This document shows, in pieces, positions 8,330 to 15,693 of a DNA stretch of 64,000 nt. The notes under the pieces are model-generated. The model was not told the origin of the DNA. It saw only the letters and a program-made list of their open reading frames with translations, and made no database searches. This DNA comes from Candidatus Laterigemmans baculatus. Lineage in GTDB: Bacteria > Planctomycetota > Planctomycetia > Pirellulales > Pirellulaceae. Within the stretch, counting starts at the first letter, position 1. Each line of letters begins with the position of its first letter. Made by a program: the position numbers and the translations under genes. The DNA is taken from the NCBI RefSeq assembly GCF_010367455.1, contig NZ_WRPR01000077.1, positions 1 to 64,000 of the forward strand, written 5' to 3'.

Positions 8330-8401
8330 AGTCGTTTAACGGCAAGCCGAAGGCGACGGTGTTTTAGAAAGCAGTCGCCTTCGGCTTGCCGTTAAACGAC
8401 T
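8330..8401. repeat. Perfect 28-bp inverted repeat (GTTTAACGGCAAGCC family)
   Basis: The arms at 8330-8357 and 8374-8401 are exact reverse complements around a 16 base loop. A related hairpin is at 62038-62101 and a fragment (CGCCGTTAAACGACTTGAT) near 21823. No T-run follows on either strand, so a simple intrinsic terminator is unlikely. Part of a CTCTGTCAG element end lies just outside at 8287. Confidence 0.9.
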
Positions 8402-8451
8402 TTTCCGCGATCCGTCCTGCTGCGTACGAATCCAAGGTGGTGCCGTCCAGC

Positions 8452-9387
8452 TCAATCTCGGCTCATCGTGACTTGCCGCATCCGCTTGCAAAGCTCATCG
8501 AGATCGGTGCGGATTTCCAGCTGCTCGCGCCGCATCTGGCGGAGCAGGGTCAGCGAGTAATGCTTGGCTGCTTCCTTGATCATCGAAGTCAGCGTGGCGA
8601 TCGCGATTCCCAGGACCGCAGCGGCGACGCAGAACAGCGTGAACGAGCGGGGCTGGCCCCACCAGTAACTGTTCAAACTGGCGATCGTGCCGAGGATGAT
8701 CAGCGCGATCCAGCACGCCGAGAGCAGCAGACGCCGCAGCAACCGGGTCCGCCGGTACTGGCGGTCCAGGTCGGTCAGCTCCGCAGCGTCTTGGCGAAAC
8801 CACGCCCCAAACAGCTCGCCCAGCAAGATGCTCAGCGGATACAGCGAGAGCAGTCCGGCGGTCAGCCACGCCAGGCGTCGAGTGAGCCCGCTCAGTCGAT
8901 CCTCGCCCAGCCGTTCGCCGAACAGGCTGGAAAGTTCAGACAACGAGCCTTCCTCGAGTGAGCCGCCACCCAGCCGTTCGGTGAACCGCCGCACCGCTTC
9001 GGTCGCTGCCTCGGCCTCGGCGACTGGATCCGAAGAACGCGTCGGCGAAGAATCCGCGCGACTTGTGGCGTCACGCTCTTCCTTCGACTCTACCTCTTCG
9101 CCCGTGCTTGTTGGCTCCGTGCTTGTTGGATCCGTTCGCGAGCCGGACGGGCGATCGACAAACTCACCACTTTCGGGGTCGATTCCCAGGAAATCGTGCA
9201 GCGGGCTAAAGGGACGCTCGGAGTCGGTGGATCGCTCGGAAACGGGCTGCTCGGCCGCTTCGCTCGCCCCTTCCGCGTCGGCTGCTTGCGGGACCGCCGC
9301 GGCGACCGCCACAGCCGCCCCCGTGATCCCGCACGTACTGGCGATCCAGCACAAAGCGACGATTGCTCGTCCCACGCGGCCGATCAC
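8452..9387 (-). CDS. Hypothetical membrane protein with signal peptide
   Basis: 311 residues. The start at GTG 9387 gives a clean signal sequence (VIGRVGRAIVALCWIASTCG, cleaved after about residue 36) and has a strong GAGGGGG site 7-8 bases upstream; an ATG at 9480 would add 31 residues that bury the signal. A polar Ser/Glu-rich stretch, an amphipathic segment (about 145-185), then membrane helices near 190-210, 228-250 and 255-277 follow, and a basic cytoplasmic tail. I recognise no family. It is upstream of the moxR operon on the same strand, with a 28 bp palindrome between them, so it may be transcribed separately. Confidence 0.66.
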   Translation of the reverse strand: MIGRVGRAIVALCWIASTCGITGAAVAVAAAVPQAADAEGASEAAEQPVSERSTDSERPFSPLHDFLGIDPESGEFVDRPSGSRTDPTSTEPTSTGEEVESKEERDATSRADSSPTRSSDPVAEAEAATEAVRRFTERLGGGSLEEGSLSELSSLFGERLGEDRLSGLTRRLAWLTAGLLSLYPLSILLGELFGAWFRQDAAELTDLDRQYRRTRLLRRLLLSACWIALIILGTIASLNSYWWGQPRSFTLFCVAAAVLGIAIATLTSMIKEAAKHYSLTLLRQMRREQLEIRTDLDELCKRMRQVTMSRD

Positions 9388-9497
9388 GCTGTCACCCCCT
9401 CGATTTTCACGTTGCTCGTTTTCCCGGTACGCAGGTTGCCGCCCTAGTGCTGGTGCAACTGACATGCCCCCAAGGAGCATCCGCCGCCGAGCGATTT

Positions 9498-9600
9498 ATC
9501 AGCCGCCACGCGCTAGCGTCCGATTCTCACGGCGTTTTCGGAAACCGGGGGCTAGCGCCCGGCGGCTGATGAACAATCCGGGCTAGCGCGTGGCGGCTGG
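9498..9600. repeat. 73-bp palindrome plus partial copy
   Basis: The complete palindrome ATCAGCCGCC...GGCGGCTGAT runs 9498-9570 (CGTCCGATTCTCACGG in the middle), followed by a 20 bp fragment of the opposite arm at 9581-9600. It lies between divergent genes (8452-9387 minus, 9712 plus). Confidence 0.88.
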
Positions 9601-9629
9601 TGTGACTGCGGGCGATGTCTCTGACCATT

Positions 9630-9683
9630 CAGATCCACGACTGGGGCCAGATCCACGACTGGGGCCAGATCCACGACTGGGGC
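9630..9683 (+). repeat. Three exact tandem copies of an 18-bp unit
   Basis: CAGATCCACGACTGGGGC is repeated three times without change, ending 28 bp before the next start codon. It may be slippage-derived; a binding-site role is only a guess. Confidence 0.9.
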
Positions 9684-9711
9684 GACACCGACCGCTGACC
9701 GGAGCCGACCG

Positions 9712-11475
9712 ATGATCCGAACCGCACCTTTGATCTTGCTGCTCTTTGCTGCCGTGGCGGGAACGCTCTCCAGCGCCGTCGCCCAACCGCCAGCCCAAAC
9801 TCAACCGCCAGCCCAAACTCAAACGAACACGGAGCGGACTCCGCAGCAGGCGGCCGATTACTTGCCGGCCGAGACGCTGTTCTTCGCTCGCTTGCCGGAC
9901 GTTGCGGCGTTTCGCGAGCAGTGGCGGGATTCTTCCTTCGGGGCTCAGGCCGAGGATCCCGCGTTTGAGGACTTTTTTACCAGCGTGGTCGATCGCGTCT
10001 CGGCTCTGACGGGCGGGGCGGGGATCGACCTGACCGAGCTGTGGACCGAAGTCGAGGGCGAGCTCTCGCTGGCCGTGGTCCGCAACTCGGCCGACGATCT
10101 GTCGCTCGTGGCGGTCGCCGAGTTTGGCGACGCCGGCAAAGCGGAGGCGATGCTCCAGCGGCTTGAGGCCAAGCTGCAAGGGGAGGGGGCCGAGCCGACC
10201 ACGCTCGAGACGACCGACTCGCAGCTGAAGTCGTGGCGCCGCGGCGGCGACGCGCGAGTCCCCAACGTCAGCTACTTTGCCGAGGGTTCGACCGTCGTCT
10301 TCAGCGACCGGCTGCAAACGCTGGCCGAGACCGCTCGCCGCGGCGCTACGGCCGACGCGGAGACGTTGGCCGAGAATGCCGAGTTCCAGCATGTGTCGCG
10401 GCGAGTCATCCCCAGCGGCGAAACTTCGGGAGCCCACTGGTACGTGAACCCCGCGCAGGTCGTCGCCGCCGCAGTCGACTCACGGATGGTTGGCAACCCG
10501 AACCCGGCCGTGATCCGCGGGATGATCGATCGCATGGGGCTGGAGCAGTTCCGCGGCTTTGGGGGCTCGTTCTATATCGGCAAAGGAGGCATGGACAGTC
10601 TGTCGTCGACCTACGGCCACGTGGACACGCCGGTCGACGGTTTGTGGAAGGCGATGACGCTGCCGGCGACTGCCCAGCGGCCGCCCAACTGGGTCAAGGA
10701 GGACGTGTCGCTGTACTCCCAGATCAACTGGAGCGCCCAGCGGTTCTACGACACGCTCGAAACGCTGGTCGACCGGACGAGCGGCGAGGGAACTTTCGAG
10801 TCGACGATGGGGAGCCGCCCGATTGGCCCCTCGGGAATGAGCTTTGCCGAGCTCGCTGCCAACCTTGCGGGCCCGGTGCATATCGCCGCGGAGATTCCGA
10901 CCGACGCGCGGCAGCTGACCCGCCAGCGAGCCGTGCTGGCCATCGGTGTCGAGAACGCGGAGGAGCTCCGGCAGATGGTCCGCCAGTACGCTGAAGGTGC
11001 GGGAGCCGAGACGCTGCGGGCCGGCGACCAGGAGGTGTATCGCTTCGAGCCCGATGTCCCGGCCGTTGGCGGGCTGCCGCCGCTGAGCTTCGCCGTGGCG
11101 GTTGCCGAAGGGAGTTTGATGGTCTCACCCAACCCTGAGTACCTCCGGCAAACGCTGGGCGAGCGGCAGTCGCTACGTCCCCTGGCCGAGTCGCCCGAGT
11201 ACCAGCAGGTGGCAGCCCAGTTCCCCGAGCGGACCTCGATGATCAGCTACCAGCGGCAAGACAATCGCCTGTCGGGGCTCTATGAGCAGCTGCGGTCGGG
11301 GGTGCTGAGCGGAGGGCTGCCGGGGCTCAGCGGAGAGCTGCTCAATTTCGACTTCACCAAGCTCCCGCCGTGGCCAGCGATGAGCCGCTACCTGCAGACG
11401 ACCGGCAGCTTCATCGTCCCCGAACCCGACGGCTTTCGCATCGTCACCTTCGCCTTGCCCCCAGGGGAACAGTGA
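9712..11475 (+). CDS. Large secreted protein of unknown function, DUF3352-like
   Basis: 587 residues starting at ATG 9712. A signal peptide (MIRTAPLILLLFAAVAGTLS, cleavage about residue 24) is followed by PPAQTQPPAQTQ, a duplicated hexapeptide. The rest is a soluble mixed alpha/beta protein with the recurring theme YLPAETLFFARLPDVAAFRE near the start and AVLAIGVENAEELRQMVRQY and SLMVSPNPEYLRQTL later. This pattern of repeated ferredoxin-like units is what I associate with DUF3352-type exported proteins; function unknown. No membrane anchor is visible apart from the signal peptide. It stands alone on the plus strand. Confidence 0.78.
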   Translation: MIRTAPLILLLFAAVAGTLSSAVAQPPAQTQPPAQTQTNTERTPQQAADYLPAETLFFARLPDVAAFREQWRDSSFGAQAEDPAFEDFFTSVVDRVSALTGGAGIDLTELWTEVEGELSLAVVRNSADDLSLVAVAEFGDAGKAEAMLQRLEAKLQGEGAEPTTLETTDSQLKSWRRGGDARVPNVSYFAEGSTVVFSDRLQTLAETARRGATADAETLAENAEFQHVSRRVIPSGETSGAHWYVNPAQVVAAAVDSRMVGNPNPAVIRGMIDRMGLEQFRGFGGSFYIGKGGMDSLSSTYGHVDTPVDGLWKAMTLPATAQRPPNWVKEDVSLYSQINWSAQRFYDTLETLVDRTSGEGTFESTMGSRPIGPSGMSFAELAANLAGPVHIAAEIPTDARQLTRQRAVLAIGVENAEELRQMVRQYAEGAGAETLRAGDQEVYRFEPDVPAVGGLPPLSFAVAVAEGSLMVSPNPEYLRQTLGERQSLRPLAESPEYQQVAAQFPERTSMISYQRQDNRLSGLYEQLRSGVLSGGLPGLSGELLNFDFTKLPPWPAMSRYLQTTGSFIVPEPDGFRIVTFALPPGEQ

Positions 11476-11500
11476 CCGCGCTGGCTTTGCGCACTCGCCG

Positions 11501-11959
11501 CTAACCGTTGTCGGGAATTTCGGGCTCGACGAGCCGGGCCAGTTGCTCGAGCGACTCCTGCCAGCCGAGGTAGCACATCTCCTCGGGGATGACGGCGGGA
11601 ATGCCCTCTTGGACGATCTTCAGTTCGGTGCCACAAGCCACGCTGCGAAGGTCGATCGTAACGAGCATTTCGTCGGGCAGATTCTCATCGTCGAAGCGGT
11701 CTCGATGCTGAATGCGTTTGCCCGGGACCAGTTCCACGAACTCGACCGCGAAAGAATGGCTGCTCCCGGTCCCAAAATTCGTGAACGACATCCGATAGCC
11801 GCCGCCAACGCGAGCGTCGATCGCCTCGATCGAGCCGGTGAAGCCGAACGGCGGCAACCAGCGTTCGAGGGCGCGTTGGTCGACGAACGCCTTGTAAACC
11901 CGCGCCGCCGGCGCCCGCAGCACACGGTGCAGCCGAACCGTTCCCGTTTGGTTTGGCAT
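11501..11959 (-). CDS. AHSA1/SRPBCC domain protein
   Basis: 152 residues, almost entirely an SRPBCC (START-like) fold: N-terminal RLHRVLRAPAARVYKAFVD, then RWLPPFGFTGSIEAIDARVG, GGYRMSFTNFGTG and the final helix GWQESLEQLARLVEPEIPD. Members of the AHSA1 branch bind hydrophobic ligands or are cochaperone-like; the ligand here is unknown. Start ATG 11959 has a good AGGAGG site upstream. It is a stand-alone gene whose start lies 30 bp from the 3' end of tRNA-Leu. Confidence 0.9.
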   Translation of the reverse strand: MPNQTGTVRLHRVLRAPAARVYKAFVDQRALERWLPPFGFTGSIEAIDARVGGGYRMSFTNFGTGSSHSFAVEFVELVPGKRIQHRDRFDDENLPDEMLVTIDLRSVACGTELKIVQEGIPAVIPEEMCYLGWQESLEQLARLVEPEIPDNG

Positions 11960-11988
11960 CCAATCCTCCTGAGTAGCTAAAGAACAAG

Positions 11989-12073
11989 TGGCCGGAGCGG
12001 GACTCGAACCCGCACAGGGATTACTCCCCGGGGGATTTTAAATCCCCTGCGTCTGCCATTCCGCCACCCGGCC
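11989..12073 (-). tRNA. tRNA-Leu (anticodon TAA)
   Basis: 85 nt. The acceptor stem GGCCGGG pairs with TCCGGCC plus discriminator A. The anticodon arm is GGGGA-TTTAAAA-TCCCC, giving anticodon TAA. A long type II variable arm (CCGGGGAGTAATCCCTGT region) and T arm GCGGG-TTCGAGT-CCCGC follow. CCA is not encoded. Confidence 0.95.
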
Positions 12074-12468
12074 AAGAGTGGTTTTGTTTATAAGTAATAG
12101 TGCGTGTGGCGTTGGCGGGGCGGGCTGCGTTCCCGGTTTGGGCACCAAATAGGGCACCAAGGCCACGGCTCACGGTCGGTTCGGCGGGCTGATTGTAGCC
12201 TCTCTCGGGCCGTCGTGGAGCCCGGACGAGATCGCCCCCTCTGTAGGGTTGTTTTGCGGCCCGGGGCTACAACTTGGCCCTCCCGAATTGTAAAATTTGG
12301 CCCTAAATTACAATTCGGCCGGTGGGAATTGGAGTCGAACGCCTGATGGACCCTGCGAGATTCACAGAAGCCAAGCCGGGCCAGCTCCGCCGCTTCAAAA
12401 ATCCACAGACCGAACCGGTGCCGTGAGTTCCCGTCGCGAGCGTGATGGTTCTGAACGATGGCCGTCCG
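12074..12468. other. 395-bp stretch without a recognised gene
   Basis: No convincing reading frame. It holds a direct pair GGGCACCAAATAGGGCACCAA (about 12138-12158) and an AT-rich inverted repeat, CGAATTGTAA (12284-12293) and TTACAATTCG (12308-12317). It lies beside tRNA-Leu and a pseudogene, so it could be a scar of an old integration, but no integrase fragment is demonstrable. Confidence 0.6.
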
Positions 12469-13963
12469 CTAGTCGGACTGTCCTGCCTCGCGGAGTTCGT
12501 CTAGCTTGATCGTCAAGCGATCATCACTCAGGAAGCCGTGTGCGGTGACTTGGCCGTCCGCGTCTACCAGGACGTAGTAGGGTACGACGTTGCGAGGATA
12601 GCCCACGATGGCTGCTTCCTTCGACTTTGCAGCGTTTAAGGGCGTCACGACGGTCGGGTACCCAAGCTTTGCTTCGCCCAACACCTGCTCCACCTCCTCC
12701 GGCGAGGTCCCGTCCGGGTGAACGCCGACGATGGTCACTCCATCCTCCGCCAGTTGTCGCAAGTCTGGAAAATCTCCTTTGCATGGCGCGCACCAGACGC
12801 CTCAGAAATGAACCAGGTAAGGTCGTCCTGCGAGGTCAGGTCGACTCCCGCCAATCCATCCGTCAAGCGGTAACTCCGGGGTCGGCTTCCCAATCAGCTG
12901 CTCATAGGAGTTCCTCAGCGCGTCATCCACGAGCGGCTGAACTTCCCCGGAAATCGATCTGTTGGGACCAACCGTGTAGGGCCCCCCCTTCGATTTCATC
13001 GATGACCCTCGTGTTCGCCGGAAACTGGAGTACAAGGTCCGAACGTTCGACGCTGCCGATCTCAATGTTTTTCACAACGATGTCGTTGATCGCCGTTTGA
13101 TGCCCGGGCCGCTCAACGCCGTTGCTGATCACCTTACGAATGCGCACCGGGAGGTCGAGTCCCTTTGATTCTCTTGTTTGCAGTACGTCGAATGCGACGA
13201 AAAATCGATATTCCCCAGAAGCCTTTTCGGTAATGTACCTCCGGAAGCGGACGGGTAAGAATGTTCGTGCCGGGGCAATATCAACGGTGGTTTCGGCGAA
13301 TTCTCCGGTGCTGGCATCGGACTGCCGAGTGCGAAGTATCACCAGCCCTCGCTCTCTGTCGACGGTGATCTCCGCGTCATCCAACCCCGACAGCAGCCCG
13401 GCGAGCAGCGAATTTCCGAAATACCGGTTCTCACCCGGATACCAGAAGTTGTACGTATTGTGGGTATCGACTATGTCCTGGTACCTGCCGATTCGGCCAC
13501 TCGCCGCATGCTGTCCTTCAGAATGTGTGACATAGCCCCTATTGACCCCGCTTCGAGCGTCAAAAAGGTTGACGACGCAACTTTTTACGGGACGACCGTC
13601 ACGAGAAATCTCCGTCGTTTTCGAGAGGTAACTTGCACCGATTCTCGCCTGGCTGTACCTGCGCTGGTAACCTTTCTTCTCTTCATCACGTAAACGCGGG
13701 TCGAATTCATAGTGGAGCTCATCCACCTCGGCGTTGAACATCGCGGTCTCGATCTCGAAGCGGACATTTTGCGTGAGCTCGATTCTGCGTCGAATTGTTT
13801 TCTCGAGCAGAGCGCGCTGATCTGCGGGAGGCAACGCCCCGAAATCGTCCAGACTCGTTGCGGCCGCGTTGGTGGAGCTGGGGGCGGCGAGCACAGCGAT
13901 GGCCAACGAGATAGCGAGAACCGCATTGGCGAAACAGGGGAGGCGAAAAGGTCGTCCAAACAT
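12469..13963 (-). pseudogene. Broken gene: exported N-domain fused to a TlpA/thioredoxin-like domain
   Basis: One ancestral frame can be followed from ATG 13963 (hydrophobic leader LPCFANAVLAISLAIAVLAA) through an all-beta N-domain to VIDEIEGG near 12985. There a run of seven G (minus strand) puts the frame out by one base. Removing one G continues as GPYTVGPNRSISGEVQPLV and then PTPELPLDGWIGG, PYLVHF. Here TGA interrupts, exactly before GVWCAPCKGDFPDLRQL, the thioredoxin CxxC site; Trp (TGG) would be expected there. The rest (GVTIVGVHPDGT, GYPTVVTPLN, VVPYYVLVDADG) is a normal TlpA-like C-terminus ending at 12469. Two independent lesions argue for a decayed gene rather than one sequencing error. 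Downstream fragments could still be translated from internal starts. Confidence 0.85.
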
Positions 13964-14029
13964 GGGTGCAACGTCCCTTTAAACCGCATTAATCGTCTTT
14001 GGTGATAGCATGGTCGCCCGCCGAGGAGT

Positions 14030-14530
14030 CTAGTGGCGGACGGCCTCAGGATGGGAATCCGATACGATTTCTACGTCCGGCAGGAGTTCGCGCAGCGCGT
14101 CGAGCTGCTCCTTGGTCACAAACGACCATTCGGTAAAGTGAACCTTGCGTAGGTGGGGCAAGTCGGCTAGCGGTGTGAAGTCGATGCCGTCCGCCATCTC
14201 GATGTTAACCACAATGCTTTGCAACGAACGCAAATCCGTGAGAGGCTTGAGCTCGGTAAGCTGGTCGCAATCGAATATCAATTCAGTCACGGGATTGAAA
14301 GCGTCGATCCCGAGCAGGTCGATCGCGAATTGCGGGACCTTCAGTGCAGAGCCGGCATCGTACCACTCCGATTCGCGTCCGTAGTTGTGCTTGAGGATCA
14401 CGTGCCCGCGCTGTGCGGCAACCCATTCTCTGCCCTGTCGCTGCAGAATGGCACGACGAACAGGCATTGCAGCGCATATCGCGACAACCGCGGTTGCAAT
14501 CAGCAGCGATCGAATAGAAAAGCGTCGCAT
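14030..14530 (-). CDS. Membrane-anchored LRR-like hypothetical protein
   Basis: 166 residues from ATG 14530. The N-terminus MRRFSIRSLLIATAVVAICA is a basic-hydrophobic anchor of a type very common in planctomycetes (compare FSLRGILIATAVAALL at about 20.5 kb). The rest contains leucine-rich-repeat-like steps (LIFDCDQLTELKPLTDLRSL, then DFTPLADLPHLRKVHF). Function unknown; probably an anchored protein-protein interaction module. Upstream extension in the same frame to 14794 is possible but reads as non-coding. Confidence 0.68.
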   Translation of the reverse strand: MRRFSIRSLLIATAVVAICAAMPVRRAILQRQGREWVAAQRGHVILKHNYGRESEWYDAGSALKVPQFAIDLLGIDAFNPVTELIFDCDQLTELKPLTDLRSLQSIVVNIEMADGIDFTPLADLPHLRKVHFTEWSFVTKEQLDALRELLPDVEIVSDSHPEAVRH

Positions 14531-14982
14531 CGTTCCCAGCATGTTCAGCCACCTCATCGGCACCGAGATTATACCTGCTATCCAGCCAACCGAGGTGAGT
14601 TGCGAGTCGGAGCCCGCAAGGGCTGCAGACCACCGAACATGCTTCCAGCTTCGGAAAGAGAGTCGTTCCTTCAGTTCCTGCCTGCGAGAACAACGGCTTG
14701 GAATGCGCCATTGATCGACTCCTCGCCGCGGCGGGGCGGGATGTCGCCCCGAGCCCGCAAATGGTGGGTTTTCGCGAAACGTCGCTTTTTTCACGACTTA
14801 TCTGCAGGGGCAACACGGGCAACCGACGAGCCGACTCGCCAAGCCCGAGAACATTCCGATTGTCGCGAAATTTTGCACTGGCGTGACATTTCGATTCACG
14901 TGCGGACCGACCGCCAACGGTGGTGGTGAACGATTGGCCTCGCCTGCTCGGCCCGCCCTCCCGAGGCTCCCGTCCCGGCTGT
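14531..14982. other. 452-bp stretch with no recognised gene
   Basis: Several short open frames overlap on both strands but none resembles a known family and none has a ribosome site. No repeat of the families described here falls in this stretch. Confidence 0.5.
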
Positions 14983-15462
14983 TTACTTTCGCGTGGTGCG
15001 GAGCGGCCGGAACCGATCTTCCTGCCCTTGGGAACCCGAGTAGTCCGCGAGCCACACCGAAATCAAAATCGTCTGCGTGCCTGGCCGATCCGGCGCATCC
15101 GGTGCGTCAGCGACGCCAAAGACCAGATTCGCGCTGAGATGGTAATGCCAGCTCGTGCGGGGCAGTTCATCCACGCGACGGATGACTTCTAGCCCTTCGC
15201 CGGCAATGCCGACGCGCCATCTGGCAACTGCCGCGGAATCGCCCGCGATGGATTCAGAATGTGCACATTCCCTGTCGAACCGAGCACGCTCCCGGAGGAT
15301 TCGGAGCACCTCCGCACATGAGGCGTACAAACTGCCGATTCCGATCGACCGAAATAGCTCACTCCCATCGGCTGGCCGGGCCGTGGCACGGCTAGCGGGC
15401 GAGCAAGGGATGATCTTATATGGGCGACGACTAGAAACTGCTGGTGCGTATCCGGCCGGCAC
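14983..15462 (-). CDS. Possible hypothetical protein, start uncertain
   Basis: Up to 159 residues from GTG 15462. The part from about residue 35 (ELFRSIGIGSLYASCAEVL) to the end (ARWRVGIAGEGLEVIRRVDE, TQTILISVWLADYSGSQGQ) has protein-like composition, with alternating hydrophobic beta-type stretches, and reads better than the opposite-strand frames. The first 35 residues look spurious. No family is recognised. It lies in a degraded accessory region, so it may be a remnant. Confidence 0.42.
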   Translation of the reverse strand: MPAGYAPAVSSRRPYKIIPCSPASRATARPADGSELFRSIGIGSLYASCAEVLRILRERARFDRECAHSESIAGDSAAVARWRVGIAGEGLEVIRRVDELPRTSWHYHLSANLVFGVADAPDAPDRPGTQTILISVWLADYSGSQGQEDRFRPLRTTRK

Positions 15463-15693
15463 TTCGGAAAGCCACTCAGTCGATGACGAATGTTCGAGCG
15501 AAGGTTGCGTTTCACGCCCCGGTTGGTGGCCCGAGGATTGACCGCGGCGCGCCGGAGCGCTGCGTCGTACGCTGCCCGCGTGATTTGACGACGGTGATTT
15601 GGGCAGCGACGATGAGCCGAATCAGCAGGATCGGTGGCGGCGACTGAAAGAAATCACGCCCGGTATTATCCTTCGTCCGGTACGAGTCTTCTC

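Noticed and set aside
12074-12468. Integrative-element attachment site at tRNA-Leu
   Set aside because: No duplicated tRNA 3' end, no integrase fragment, and the stretch lies at the 5' side of the tRNA, where integration is not usual.
12769-12820. TGA beside WCAPC as a selenocysteine codon
   Set aside because: The stop is at a position normally occupied by Trp (TGG), not at a catalytic Cys, and the gene has a second lesion (frameshift); a nonsense mutation is simpler.
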